Positions 1-13,583 of a stretch of 64,000 nt of DNA are shown here, in pieces; within the stretch, counting starts at the first letter, position 1; every line of letters begins with the position of its first letter. The position numbers and the translations under genes are program-made. Under the pieces are notes generated by a model. It did no database searches. It had not been told where the DNA came from and saw only the letters and a list, made by a program, of their open reading frames with translations. Origin of the DNA: Cladobotryum mycophilum (taxonomy: Eukaryota; Ascomycota; Sordariomycetes; Hypocreales; Hypocreaceae); assembly GCA_036429605.1 (NCBI GenBank), contig CM071590.1, positions 372,001-436,000 of the forward strand, written 5' to 3'.

Positions 1-1253
1 CCCGTTGTCCGAAACATTCTCCATCCACCAGAACGAGCCCGGGAAAAAAAGGTAAAGCATCCATGTGACTGTGACTGTGACTGTGACTGTGCTGTAGAAA
101 GATAAGGGCAGCCACCAAAGATGATAACATCGAAAAACGGCCCGAGGTTCTTCATCCAGTTCTTTAGGGCCATCTTCCTCCAAAACTAAACCACATCCTC
201 CTGTTGATCCTATGACTTGCGCTTCATCCTTCTCTCTCCCGTTTCATGCGGACCTCCGTCTCTCCCTTCCGAACATGGCACACTAATGCCTCATAACCAC
301 ATCGTATTGCTACCCTACAGCACAATCAAAATTCAAGTTGGACCAACATCCTGGCTCTTTTTACCACCAGAACACGCTTTTGCCATGTGGTTTTCTTTTC
401 ATCTAGAAAATTCTACCGTAATAGTACCTATGCATTCGTATTTAGACACATGGTTAGGGTAACAATACACCCTGGAACGAGTAGCTCCCAAATTAACAAG
501 CCTCTTCCCCAAACTTGCGGAGCTGAGCAAATCCTCCCCTCCACCTTGTTGGTTCACCCCTACCAGTATACGAAAGCATGTAACCCAAATTCCAGGAACG
601 CCTCGTCTCCTGATGCGACTGATGCAAGGCACACATTCCCATATAAACGTCGATTTATCCAAGATCTGCAATACCACGTGGGTCGCTCTCAATCAAGCAA
701 CTCCAACTCCTCTTTCATCTACATGCATTCGCATACTCAATTCGGAAACTCGTTGGAGAACCATGTCAATTGTCTACTGCATATGCTCATTGAATTACTC
801 TCCTCCGTCATCTAACTATTTTTTCGTTCGCCATCCATCATGTCTCCAGTCTCTCCATAAGCAAAGATGGACTGGTTCAGTTCGTTCCGTTCAGTCCAGT
901 TCTTTTCAAGACTAGGTGATTCTTCATTGTCGAGCCCAGCCCGTGCCATCTCTTCATAACTTCCATGTATGTGTGTGTGTGTGTGTGTGTGTGTAATTCC
1001 ATAACAATCAGCCCCTAAACATCATTGGGCGACAAGGTATAATAAAGCCTATTCGCTTCAAACGAGCCCATAATTCATCAACACCCACTTCGCCTCTGCT
1101 GGATGCCATTCTTAACCAATGCTCCAATCCCAAATTATAGACAAAAAAGTTGGCATACTATAAAGCCCAGTCCAAGGTCGTTTCGGTCCATCGAAAAAGA
1201 AAAGAAAAAAACGTAACGCAATCTAGTCGCGGGTCAAGAGTCACTTGACATCT
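1..1253. other. Left-edge non-coding stretch with simple repeats
   Basis: I find no convincing gene here; the open frames are short, overlap on both strands and match nothing I know. It holds a GTGACT hexanucleotide repeat near 64-92 and a GT dinucleotide run near 968-994. The right part probably contains the 3' untranslated region of the minus-strand NudE gene that ends at 1254. Confidence 0.6.
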
Positions 1254-3144
1254 TCAATATGTTTCGCCCAGGTCACCCAGCTTCCTGAAGCCAGTGGTGC
1301 TCACACGCCCGCTATGAGTTATGCCGCTGGTGCTTGTTCTTCTTACTCCGCTTTGTCGTCTCACGCCTGGTGTTGGGATTCCGCTACCGGGCATGGGGAT
1401 GCTACTAACACTCCCTCTGAAATCCATGCTGGAATACGTGCCACGTCTACTAGGCGTGCGGTATTCGTCCCCATACTCTTCTTCCAGATCCATCCGACTT
1501 AGGCTTGCCGAATGGCTGTGCAACGAACCGCCAAGAGATGACTGTGGCCGTGCGATTGGTGTTCGTGCGCTAGAAATAGAGCTTCGGGTCATTGGTCGAG
1601 GTGGGGGAATCATGTCAGTGCGAGACGCCGGTCTGGCATATGATGAGATGCTAGCTCGTGAGCTTGGTCGGCTCATCTCTGACTCTGGTCCCCGGTTAGA
1701 TGTTTCTCCAAATGAGAGCCGGCTGACCCCGGATGTGCTAAGACGGGGCATGTGGCTCGATCTGGAGGTTGATGTGTACTGGCTTGTAGGGGTAGTCTCG
1801 TCTCCTGTTGCGGAAGACGAGGCCGTAGATCCAGTGGTACGCTTCCGTGAGCGAACTGTAATCGAGGACGGCACACTAGGGTTGGGACCGGGAGGCGTGG
1901 CCCGAGGAGAAACACGAGGTGGTGTATGTGCTGCTGCAGGAAGTTTGGATCGAACAGACTGAACTCTGGCCTCCAATCTTTGCATCTGGGCCGTGAGAAG
2001 GCGGATGTGGGAGAGCGAGTTGGACGCCGGTAGCCTGTGTCCCGAACGAGAGGCAGGAGGTGGACGGTTGGTCGACGCTCGGAGGGAGGCTCCGCCTGTC
2101 GCCGAACTTCGGCCGCTGGTGGGAACTCGGGCACTAGCCGTAGGAGGCTTGATTCCACGCGGCCTTGGAGTAAGGTTGGTGTCGACTGAGGGCAGCCGAG
2201 ATCTGCGCAAAGCGTTTCCAGAAACGGGGCCGGGAGTCTTGATTGCTGTTGGTCGAGGGACGGGAGCTGAAGCATCGGACATGGGCGGCGATGGTGGTGG
2301 GTCCAACAACTGAGTGGTCGGTTCACCAAGCGATTTTGTCTCTGGTGGCGTAGTAATAAGCGGTGAGCTAGTGATTGAGTCGGGCGATGCGTTGAGAGCT
2401 CTGTCGAAAGTGGGAGAATCGACGAGCGAGAGATCAGAAGAGATGGTGGACAGGTGTCGTGCTGCGTCGAATTTCTTGAGCTTGTCCTGCATTACTTCTG
2501 CTTCAATCTTGAGTTCCGACATTTCCTCGCGTAGTCGCTGTGCCTCAATACGGAGCTTCTCTCGTTCCTGTTCACCTATCCTGATTTCCTCCTCCATCAT
2601 GACATTACGCTCAATCGCCTGGTTGCACTTGGATTCCATGTCCTCCAGGGAAGAGGTGGTGTTGCGTGCCTGACGCTCGAAATCATCGTTGGCAACTTCG
2701 GAGTCCCTGAGTTTGAGTGCCAGTGACCGGCCGGATTCGCGAAGGGTGGTGATTTCCTTTTCGAGCGTCGCCTGCGCAGCACTGGCTTCTGATTTGGATT
2801 CCTTGTATTTCCTCTGCACCCAGGGGGACAATGTGTCAGTTCAGCCTTAAACCCAGCGTTGAGCATGCCAGTGCATCGTGGTGCGTGGCTGCAAACAGAA
2901 TCAGTCAATGACGTACCTTCCATTCCTCAACCTCAAAGTTCAATGCCTCAGCTCTCTCCTGCAGGAGTCTCTCCTGCTTCTCTGCGCGCTCAATGTCCTT
3001 TTCCAGCTCTTGTTCCAATTCACGACTAGACTCCCGAAATTCGGCGAGTTCTGATTCCAGCATTTCATATTGCGATTTGTACCATGTCAGGGCATCCTCT
3101 GCACTGGAGCCAGCGCTGGGCGGCGAGGAGGGAGGCTCAGCCAT
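1254..3144 (-). CDS. nudE: NudE-family nuclear distribution protein (RO11/NDE1-like)
   Basis: The product is predicted to link the dynein regulator LIS1/NudF to cytoplasmic dynein, and so to act in nuclear migration and hyphal growth (known of the family). Two exons (3144-2917 and 2813-1254) flank a 103-nt GT-AG intron and give about 595 aa. The first ~190 residues form a long charged coiled coil with the family hallmarks: an N-terminal WYKSQYE segment, then EVEEWK spliced directly onto RKYKESKSEA, and the VANDDFERQAR stretch. The rest is low-complexity, rich in Ser, Pro and Arg, as in other fungal NudE tails. The ATG at 3144 is chosen because MAEPPSSPP plus the coiled coil matches the usual family start. 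The upstream DNA is CT/GA-rich leader. No oddities seen. Confidence 0.88.
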
Positions 3145-5414
3145 GGCTATGATTGTCGGGCGAGGGCAGTAGTATAGTTTATTCTCTCTCGCCTCGTCAC
3201 CCTGTTATAATGGCATAAGATCTTTTTTTATTCGTTTTTTCTTTTCGTGCAGTGGTCTCGTTGTTCGTTGATTCAGTCGTTGGATAAAGGGGTGAAGAAG
3301 GGTTTTGGAGCGAAATAGCGCAATCGTAGTAGTGATGATAGTAGTAGTAGGGTGCTCCGTAGTAGTGGTAGTATGTGAAGATGTGTTGACAAAGGAAACA
3401 AGGGGTCGGTCGGCCGTCTGATTCGAAAGGAGTGTGATATCGGGAACCGTTTAGAGGCACAAGGAAACCCGGGGCGATGCGTACAAGAGAGAGAAAAAAA
3501 CAAAGAAAAAAACGAACGAAATGAAATCGGATCGAGAGACCTCGCTAAAGCTGGAGAGGAGCTGGATGGGTATGAGCCCTGGGGTTGTCGTGGTGGTGGT
3601 TGCGGTTGTTGTTTGCTGGTAATTATTATTATAATGTCAGCCGTTTGCGTTGCGTTGCCTTGCCATGCCTTGTCCACATCTCAGACACAGACACCAAACG
3701 CTCACCGATATATGGAGGAGGGATTGGGGGAGGGGGGAGATGGGAGGGATGGGAGGGACCGCAATTATGTTGCGTCGCAGGGCCCTGAAAAGCAAGACAG
3801 CGAGGACTGGGGGTTGGGAACAGGAAGGACAACAGAGACATGGAGACTTGGAAGGAAAAAAAAGCCCGCGCGTACCTTGTCAATGATGCGTGACTTTGAA
3901 TGCGTCGTCGACGATATCGTAACGCAAAAAGAGTCGTCGCAAGTCCCCAAGAGACTTACTTACCTTTTGTCAAAAACAAAGGGCAGGGCTTACCTTTGGG
4001 CCTCGTGTGATTCAAAGGCTCCTGAGCCAAAGTCGGCGGTTGGAAGTTGCATGTTTTGACCTGTGACGGGTTTGTCGATGCGACAGGTTCTAAAAGTCAA
4101 GGTCCGTCTCCTTTGGGCTCCCGTCTCTCGGCCAGTGGCAGGTAGACACTAATTAGGTGCTAATACGCTTGCGGTCTAGCCTCAGCTGGCAGCCATGGGC
4201 AACACAGCATGTTTGGCTGTTGTCTAGAGGCTCGGGTTGCTTCCAGGGCACTTTACAGGCATACGGGCCCTGCAACTGGCACCTGCACAGGCTAACGGGG
4301 CATCGTTTTTAGTGGACCACTACTGACCTTTTAGTGGTCTTTGGTGGACTTTGACAGGGGGCATTTTCCCTTAAAGGTGCAGACTGACCCCTCAACGTCA
4401 CGTGCATAGTGTAAGTGACTGTCTTGTACCCACAATTCCTTGCCTTTGCCTCTGCCTGCGCAAGTCCAGTCTCCATCTCACGCAGTTCTCGTGCAGTTCT
4501 TGCGTGTTCACATGCAGTGCCAATGCTTTCAATAGTCTTGAACAGCTCATGTGAGAAAGGATGTGGTGCATTGGATAATACAGCGCATCTATTTTAAGCT
4601 GAATGTACAATTGTGCCGTGTACCTACCAAGGTTAGTACTTATTTATCCAAGGTAGGCCTAGGTATTCACACTGTTTACTTACTCGCATCGCAACTTCAT
4701 TGATGCCTTGTCACCTTGTTTACTGCCCAACCTTCAGCTCTTGTATTTTCATTATGCCATGCTAACCTCACATTATAAGAAAACTAGCCTATAATTCACG
4801 CAAACAACTCACAAACACATCCATCTCATCCAAGAACAGCAAAGCACACTCATAAAAAGTAAACACAATACGTCATATCCCACGCGTAATCCTGTCACAA
4901 GACTTTGTTTGTGTCCAGAAATAACCTCCCTCCCGTCCCCCTTAAGAAAGGAGATCCATAAGAGACCCACGCATTGCTTACAGGGTAAATGCAATATGTA
5001 GACCACGGGTATGTAAGGAGTATGCACCTGCTCATCATCACCAGACTGCATCAAAACAGAGTGGAATCATGCCCGCAAGCACATCACATCACATTTATTA
5101 CTTCAACGGGTGAACCATAAAAAAAGAGCAATCGTCATGTACAAGAAATTTTCATAAGCTCTTTAGGCATTTATTTAAGCCCTGTTTGTTGAGCCTGCTG
5201 CTATTAAATGCTTCTTGAGACGCGTACTCCGTACTAGTCAGTTACCTGCAGCCGACGTCTCCTATTCCACTCCCCGCCTGTCGTAACACCGGGTAACCCA
5301 TAAAAAGAAGAACATGGTTTGTGTATCTATTTTCGCTTCCCACCGAGGAAAAACCACATTCATTTCTTGTCTAAGCCAATCGTCGTAAAGCCCATCTCAT
5401 CATAAAAAACGAGA
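3145..5414. other. Intergenic region between NudE and Doa10
   Basis: No gene is supported. The left part is the purine/pyrimidine-biased promoter and leader of the divergent-reading NudE gene, with trinucleotide repeats near 3330-3360 and 3585-3635. Around 4300-4360 there are short repeats of a TTTAGTGG-type word. A TACTCCGTA nonamer sits at 5225-5233, a word that recurs elsewhere in the window. The right part is the 3' flank of Doa10. Confidence 0.6.
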
Positions 5415-8400
5415 TCAAAGTCTCTGCCGTCCACCCCATATCTTTCTGGCCTTTCGTGCCCCGGCTGCTCCAGCGCCAAAGTTATGCAACCTCTCGCCTA
5501 TAAGGTATGCTTCATCTCTGACTCCGACTGTCCAGTGGTCCAAGGCAGCCCATAGCGTTAGGAAATTCTGGCCAACGATAACAGCAAATGCCATCAATGG
5601 ATACGATTGCCTATACTTGACGACCAGTCTCAAAGCTTCAACAGCTTCATCTAAAGGTTCTTCGTTGCGGAATTTCTTCCTTTGGTTCATAACAAAGGTT
5701 GCAGCCGCTGGTGGTCCCAGAATCGCTACAGCCGCCGCAGCTAGCCCAGGGACGATGAAAGCCCGTGTAAGAAGCCCAATGTCCGGTCGCAGCCATCCAC
5801 GTCGCATGATGGACCGCACTGCGGTTGCCGCACGACTGTCCGGAAACATTGATGTGAGCATTCTGCTTCCCAGCTTAAGGTACAGCAGGCCCAAGGTCCA
5901 GGCTTGGATGACGCGCACCGTATGGCGGTCGACCTTTTTATCCTGCTCCGTCGATAACGTAGTCGGAGGATACATAAAAGTATGGAGAGGAATGGTCACG
6001 TATAATTCCATCATTGTGGATGCCAGCAGTGGGAATACGACCAGGAGGAAAAAGTAAGCATACGCGAGCTTGGCGGCGCGAAGGCAGGTGGCTGAAATGC
6101 GTTTAATCGCATTGCCGTTCAAAATGTCTCGTTGGGCATGGTGGATCCATCCTTGAGCCTTGTTTAGTATGTTGTGGAGGTGGAATACCGAATAGCTAAG
6201 TGAACCAAGAATGAAGATTCCGATGCTGAAAGCGTAGATATCGTTGGTCCTGATGTGCTCCGGAATGAGCACCTTGAATACCTTTCTTCCGAAGACCAGA
6301 GGAATGATGGTGAACCCCACACCCGTTACAGCGGCAAAGACCCAGATGGAGAGGATGAAGATAAAGATTCGGCTGCGGAAATTTGGAGGGATATACACTA
6401 GTTGATACTGATCAGAGGCGTAAAGACCGGTGTCTGCCTGGCCATCTTGACGTTTGCCGCGCTCGGTGACTGGTAGAAAGACTTTATGCCCAGGGGGTAT
6501 CTTGACACGATCGGATGCCGGAGCTCGCACAAAGACTCCACTTGTGATTAGCTGTCCAGAGTATACGAGCTCATGTTTCTTGTGTCGCAGAGCTCTCCTC
6601 TCTTCCTTGGAAGAAGATGGATTTGGCTTTGCATCGCCCCCTTCAAAGGTATCCCTCCAAGTCTTGGGGACAACAGTATTTGTTTCGCCCACCTCTAGAA
6701 ACAGTCCGGTTGGGAAGCTTCTGTGCGGCGAGGAAGGGGGCAGCTGCAGGGTGCCCTCCTCATCAATTCGCCGCTCGCCAAAGAGGAAATAGGTAAGCCG
6801 TAGAGATCTCGCACACCGACGGAACCACCAGGTATACATGGTGTGCAGCGCATCGCTGGGTTTGAAAAATTTGACCGCAAGGGGCATAAGGAAGTTGTAG
6901 AAGAGCAAGTCAACTGGAAATTCCAAGACCGGCTCGTTTGACGAATAGTGGACGGGTAGCACGCCGGGCATGGTAAATGACAGACCCCAAACGACGCCTC
7001 CGAGGCACACAATCACGAGAGCTCCGTAGACAAACGCGGAGAATAGAATTTTCCTGAGCTGCGTTGTAAGGTTGCGTTCAAGCACGTCTCTAACGGGATG
7101 AAACTCGGGGTCATCGGGATCTCGGATGAAATCTGTAAGGAGGTGTTAGACGTGAAAATGGTATATATATATATGTATAGGGACACTTACACAAAACCCC
7201 GGCACGCATAATTTTGCGACACATGGAAACGAAAAGGGCAAAGTGGAACATGTACCCGGTGCCCACGAACCAGTGCACAAAGACCGACGTCATTGGGTAG
7301 TTGTAGGTAAAGAGCATGCGGCTTCTAAAGGTTGTGTCTTCAAACAGGGGTAAGAGTGCAGCGTCGAGGAGAAGACCGCAGTACAGAGGGAAGACCAGCA
7401 TTTCGATACTGATTATAAGAATGACCTTGATAATGCCACTAGCTTGCTGAAGAGTGTCGATTACACCGGCTTCCCAGGCGTGCATCACTGTACCTCTAGA
7501 AAATGGGCTGCCTTTTTGCAGGTACAACGCACTCAGTAAGAACAAGCTCATATAGCCGGTAAGAATAGCCCAGAATCGATCTAGACTAGACCAGTGAGCC
7601 AGCTCTGGATCGACCGGAGGACGCTCTTCGACTTGGCCGAGTGTGATGACCCAGAGGCTAGGGTTCTTTAGGAAGAAAGTGACGTTGCTCGACGCACCTG
7701 ATAGGGAGCTGAATACTGCGGCGGTGCCCCCTGAAAGACCAACAACCCCCCCAGTAGAGATTGAATAAAAGGTCTTGTCGATGCTGGTAAAGACATATCT
7801 GATATTGTCTTTGACTGTGTTGAGAGCCTCGTGACTAATGGCAGAAAAGTTTTGAATTTCGGAAGCAGTCATTGGGAAGTCCATGAAAACATAGCCCATG
7901 ACGCGAGAACTAGCGTTTGTCCACAAAGCCCATGACATCTTCCGCACCACCACGACTTTGTCTGCAAAAGGGCCGCCAATTAGGCTTGTGAACATGTCGA
8001 GAAAGTTGAGTGTGAACCAGGAACCCATCCCGCCGAGTACGATGGCAACATCTTGGACAAGCTTAGCAAGTTCAAAGAGCATTCGTACAACCCTCATAGG
8101 GCTTGCGATGACCCAGAGAGCAATTCTACCAATGTTGTATGGAATGAAAATGCAGGTAAAAATGGTGACGGATACGAGGACGGCGCAAAAGATGGCGTTT
8201 TGGAAGAGACCGGCGATAGGCCCTCGCATGCCAATAAGTTCCATGACTCCTTCGAAATCCTCCATATCTTCTATTGCTTCAGCGTCAAAGGCCGGAGCAG
8301 CAGCAGCTGCTTCCCCGTCTTCCTCTTCTTCTTCGTCATCAGCAACCTCTTCCTCAGGTACAGCCGGCACTGGGGCATTGTTCCACGGGCCATCCTGGTC

Positions 8401-10500
8401 AACGTTTGGATTTTCTAGTAAACGTTCGACTTGACCATCTGCTGGCTGAGGCTCATTCAAATCTCCCCACATAAAATTTGTGACCCGTCCTACAATGCCA
8501 ACTTCTGCATCATCATTGTTGCCAGGAGCGCCAGGAGCGCCAGGAGCGCCAGGGGCGGCGTTATGCTCTGCTGCATCATCATGAGTGGTTGCCTGAATTC
8601 CATTATCGGCTTCTGTTGGTTCTACTGTCGCTTCAGCCGCCTCCGGAGATTGTTGGCCGAATATGAATGGGGGAAATTCCCCACCCTCTCCTCTGTGATG
8701 ACCTGATGACGAGCCATGTTCATCATCAAATAAAGGGGCAGGGTTACTGCTTGAGGCCTGTGACTGTAATTTCTCGACGTCATTGTCCAAGGCAGCAAAT
8801 GTCCATGTATTGTTAGCCAAGGGGTTCACCGAGTGTTGCACCTGAGGGCCATCCGATACGGCGCGTGATCGCAAGTGATGATATTCGGGTTCAGGAGTAT
8901 GCAACGGGGCTGGGGATTCAGTGTCAGGTGGCGAAGGTGGCAACGCTCTCTCCTTTCCCTTTCCCTTGCCCTCAGCTTTAGGGGCTAGCGAAGATGACTG
9001 TGATAGATACTCTTCCATGAATGCTGTATTTGCATGTTGATCATCACCAGTAGGTATGCTCCAATCACTGTCAACCTGCCTTGCAGCCTCTCGCTCTACC
9101 TGATCTTTGAGAGATTGACGAGTGACATCAACCCAATAGCTCAACTTGTCCTGGAGACCCTCTTCTTCTACCAGGCGCAGAATCTCTTCCAAGTTGCCAT
9201 CTGCCCGGCGGTAAATGCGAAGATAGTCGATGACGCTGGCTCTTTCCTCTGTAAAGGCGTTGTCGCTGTCATCTGCATTAACCTGTGGATTGGGTTCAAC
9301 TACACCATTCTCCGACGAGCCCTCGTTTTCAGCTTGGACTTGACTTGGCGTCGCATGATCTGTCTGCTCTGGATCTAACGGTTGTTCAGGGGTAGGTTCC
9401 GGTGCTCCAACAGCCTGTATTGACCAATCTTGATCCCCAGGCTGACTCCCGTCATCCAGTGTCTCATCGTCCGATACCGTTTCATCTGTATCTAGCAATG
9501 GATCCTCCTGTGGTTCGGCTACATCGTTGCGTTGTTCTGGAACCGGCAAGTTATTTTCAGGGGCCGCAAATGCTGCCCGCATATTGATTTCTGGCTGTTG
9601 CTGGACGACATAGTCTCGGACGAGGATAACAAGGATGAAGGAAACAATGACCAAAATTGTAATCACTTGCCCCTCAAGGACTGATACTATCGCTCGATTG
9701 AGGGTCGGACTTCGGGTTATAGCTTTGAGAATAGCCACGTTTCCTAAAAGCGATGAAGAATCGGCTGTCGAATTAGCATCTAGGGCCGTAGATGCAGTGT
9801 GATTGATGACTATGACTGCTTCTGAGCGGTTAATTGTCGCAGGCATGCCAAAGGAACCGAGAAGCATTCGAACGAGGTAGTCGGAAATGTCTTCGGCGGC
9901 TACTTGACCCATGAGGGCATTGGCCTCAGCAACCGATGTAGTAGGAACGGCGAGCAAAGGGCTTGTCGGGCATGCACCAATGCTGAGGATCGAGGACGGG
10001 AGTGTAGGGAAAACGGTGGCATTATCTGATCGAGCGAGTACTGGGCCACTGCCTAATCCATCGTCGCTTATCCAGAACATGAACGACCACACGGCTCTCA
10101 TGAAATAAGGCAGCCAAAACACCCATACACTAATGGCCATGGCAGCGCGGAGCCAGACAAGGACATGACGAAATATGTACTTTGCCATGTGCTCCACGAA
10201 GATGTGGACAGGTAGAGAAGTAGGCATATCGGGTGCGTATAGTTTGGTGAAGCGGAAAGGCGTCTTGCAAAGCTCGCAGTACTTCTTTTGGGAATGCGAT
10301 AGCCATTCCATCAAGCAGTCCTGGTGGACAAATTTGATGCTGCCACTGCATTTGCAAGGATAGAAGAGTGGCTCAGCCAAAGTGCCCTCACCACGGCAAA
10401 TTCGACATATGCCCGGCGCCGAATCAAGAGAGAGATTTTCATGTGTAATCGGATCTTGGAACGGTTGGGCCGTAGGCCCATCGATCGATGAGTCCTCCAT
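5415..10500 (-). CDS. ssm4: ER membrane RING-CH E3 ubiquitin ligase Doa10/SSM4 (MARCH6/TEB4 family)
   Basis: The protein ubiquitinates misfolded or short-lived membrane and cytosolic proteins in ER-associated degradation (family knowledge). Exons 10500-7191 and 7132-5415 flank a 58-nt intron (GTAAGT...CAG) and encode 1675 aa, a normal size for filamentous fungi. A C4HC3 RING-CH finger lies at the N-terminus: Cys32, Cys35, Cys49, Cys51, His59, Cys62, Cys75 and Cys78. Many transmembrane segments follow (from about residue 105, then around 360, and most of the C-terminal half). The IRDPDDPEFHP stretch straddling the intron is a family hallmark. A central acidic, disordered part contains a Gly-Ala-Pro repeat (DNA 8521-8558) and a Glu-rich run. 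The frame stays open up to an ATG at 10677, but I prefer the start at 10500 just before the RING finger because the extra 59 residues look non-conserved. Confidence 0.93.
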
Positions 10501-12051
10501 GATTGCGTTGGACCTAGAGTAGACGAAGGATGGAAGTGCCCACGATGGGGGGCTATCGGGACGAGGGCGTTGATGAAACCATGGATGGGTCTTTATCGAT
10601 CGGCAGCAGCAAACGCAACAGGTGGCCTCGAACAGAGTAGTGGTATAGGTAACGGTGCCGGCTTGCTGTGGTTGCAAAAAATGTTGCCCGGCGATGTAGA
10701 GGAGGGAGTGAAGCGAAGTGGGATGGATGGCGGAGGGTTGAAGCGGGAGATGATGAAAGTGTGGAATTTCGGGCGGGTTCGTTCAGTGTTCTCAGATTAC
10801 GGAACCCGAACCCGGAACCTGGAAGTGTCACCACACCACCCGCCCACCTTCTAACCAACCTAGTGGATAGGCAAGGCCTGTGGTTGGTGTGGTTGGTTCG
10901 CCAGCGGCAGCGCTACAGCGGTCTCAGTCTCCTGTAGAAGCGGACAAGGCGCTGTAAGCGGACCCAACCAGGCTAAAGTACAGCAGGGTTGGAGTAACAG
11001 TGGGGGTTAGGTGGGCTTGGGTCTGACGCCATTGGATCCATTCAATCTACCTAGTACCTATGGATCTTACATGGACAGAAACGAGAGGAATCCATAGACA
11101 CGAGGGGAATCCGCGGGATTGTGAGGAATCCATGGGCACTCAGGGAACAAATAGGAACCATAGAAATGTACCTATCTAGGTATCATAGGTGAAAATCAGC
11201 CTTGACTTTTTGTCTCTACTCTATGCATGTGAATGGTTGTGGTCTCTCCTCTCTAAAAAAAAAAAAAGAGCCAAGATACCCTAGACTGGCTAAGATAACC
11301 ACCATGCGATTGACCTCGCTTGGCTGGGATCCCCTCACTAACAAATTGGCCCTTGTTACGGAGTAGCACCAGATGGGTCGTCTGATGAAGGGTGATCACG
11401 GTTAACCTTAGTGAAGAGCCAATCATAAGTTGTTGATTCATGTTTGGTGGCCAAAAGAGTCTTCGTCATCGCATCCCGTTCGACCGCATGACGTACTTAT
11501 GCGCAATCATCAAAGTGTAGAATTACGGTATAGGTACCTTGATAGGAGCAAAAGTGAAGCTTGAATGCGTCGTTTCCAAGCCAGACAACAGCTTTCTCAC
11601 CTTCATGTTACCACTAGAAACAGGAAAGGATCAGCTAGGTAATTGTTAGTTTGGCGCCCAAAGTAGACCTGATAACGGCTCTGATGATGTACTCGTTGGA
11701 AATTGATGGAATTGCGCCCATTATTGATTCTGTATAATATCATTGTGTCTCTTTGTATTATCTAGCAATTTCTGGAGACACATTTTAGTAACATTAAGAG
11801 GGCAGCTTGATTGACAGGTACAACTAACAGATATCTCAATTTCCCAATTAAAAGGAATCTTGGTGATGGACTGGCAGTTGCACAATTCACAGTACATTCT
11901 GCATATGAGGTAGCTACTGCAGTTGGTTGTCATCCAAGTCCATGGGTGATTAAGAGCACCGTCCTTTTCTAACAGTTACAAATCGTGGGCTTCACTAATT
12001 GAAGTTGGAGATGGCGGGCTCTCTGGTTATACATAGAATTTCCGACGTTCC
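10501..12051. other. Intergenic region upstream of Doa10
   Basis: No gene is supported. The left part is the Doa10 leader and promoter. Short imperfect copies of a GAGGAATCCAT word lie near 11085-11135, a poly-A run near 11257, and a TACGGAGTA nonamer at 11357-11365. The right part is the 3' flank of the F-box gene. Confidence 0.55.
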
Positions 12052-13583
12052 TCATGTCAGGGATAGATGACCCGCTTCTTTTCGGATCTGCCATAGTGAA
12101 ACAGGATGCACTACTTGGTTCAAGAGCCTCAGATGATGGATAGCATCTCCGTGGGACTTAATCACAACGTCAGGGTCTAGTAGCTCGGTAGCGACACGCA
12201 ATACACTGCGGGTGTGAGTAGATGCCACGGCTTCCCAAGATTGGATAACACGGGGCTCCAGGGGTAAACCCCAGTTGCCACGCCAGGTGATTGCAGTAAA
12301 GTTGTTCTCCTCGGATGTCTGGTATCTGAAGACGCTCGCCATGTCTTGTCCACCATTCCAAATTTCCATGGCGTCCAGTCTTGGCATCTTCATAGCTGCC
12401 GTCGCCGCAGCTTGAAGAAGATTGTAGATTTTTATTCGATTTTGATCTGAAGTAAGTAGTCGTGAAGTAATCGAGAGAGATTTCAAGTTGTTCCAAACCA
12501 ACGCCGACTCGCACCCCTGGAAGAAATATCCAGCGTCTGCGATGAATGACACTGACAAATGCTGGAGACCTAGGCTGAGCTCCGCAAGTGTTCTACCAAG
12601 TGTAGAGAGTGTTTTTCTAAATAGACCTTGATCTATCAAGTGGTCTAATGTGTTATTCTGGGTCTCATACTCGTCGATGAAGTCCTCGAACAGAATCATG
12701 CTCTGAAGCTGGTTGGGAATAAGAGATTTGAGAAACCGTCCAGTACCTATAACATCCAAATTAGAGTATTGACATGGGCTCTTCTCAGATCCTGGATGGC
12801 TAAGAACTTACTTATACCAGTAAATAATTTCTCCACTTTACTCCATTCTCTCCAAGGCTCGTAGTGAATCTCTTGCAGTGCGGGGAGGAGTTTGATAAGC
12901 TTTTCGATTCCGCTGGGCTCCCATCGACGGCGAGTTTGCCGGCGCAGAAGAAGGCCGGTTACTACCCTGACTTCTGGTAGGTCACGCCAAAAGTCTGGGG
13001 ACATCTCGATATCCTTAAAGGTCCTAAACATGGAGTCTGGTGGTGGAAGAGAGGTTTGCTTGCCGTTGACCCAGTTATGGCGAGGGTCGTGGATATCGAT
13101 AGCTTGAGAAGTACCATTAGACTCGGGGAGCGCATCGGATTCGAAATCAATGTGCTTGAAATAATGCTTTGCATCGCTGGGGGAGTGAACGCTGATATCG
13201 AGTAATAAATTTCCAGTTGGTTCCCAAGTACTGAGAATGTGAAGAAGTTCTTGCATAGATTCCTCCATGATTTCACAGTTCTCCTCATCGTCATCATCGG
13301 TCTCCAACTTCTCGCATTGCGAGCAGTCATACTCTTGGAGCTCTATGCAAAGCCACAAGTATTTTACATGCCTCCTGTGTCGATGGCTCAAGCTCCCCAA
13401 CCCAGTGAGACGTGTCGGTGTCAGTTTGAGCCGCTTAAAGTTACTCTGTTCAATGACTGCCTGCCATTCTCGACACACTGTGGCATGGCGAGCCAAGGAG
13501 CATCCGCTGTGAGTGAGGTTTCTTAGGATCATCAATCGGATCTCTTGGGGAAGAGACTCCCATGATGCTTTGTCGGATGCCAT
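12052..13583 (-). CDS. F-box domain protein, probable SCF substrate adaptor
   Basis: Two exons (13583-12812 and 12746-12052) with a 65-nt intron give 488 aa. The N-terminus holds an F-box-like motif (SLPQEIRLMIL ... LARHATVCREWQAVIE, residues ~9-50), which in this family binds Skp1 and places the protein in an SCF ubiquitin ligase. An acidic patch (DDDDEE) lies near residue 95. The remainder resembles the degenerate leucine-rich tails of the large, fast-evolving F-box families of filamentous ascomycetes. The substrate cannot be guessed. No neighbour is obviously linked. The start is the first ATG, MASDKASW, directly before the F-box. Confidence 0.8.

Noticed and set aside
64..92. GTGACT repeat as a possible CRISPR or telomeric tract
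   Set aside because: It is a short simple repeat without spacers and does not match fungal telomere TTAGGG.
1321..1962. 213-codon plus-strand frame
   Set aside because: It lies antisense to the NudE low-complexity tail and is an artefact of its Ser/Arg/Pro codons.
10501..10677. 59-residue N-terminal extension of Doa10
   Set aside because: It is in frame, but the MEDSS start just before the RING finger fits the family better; the extension's Cys/Pro-rich sequence looks like translated leader.
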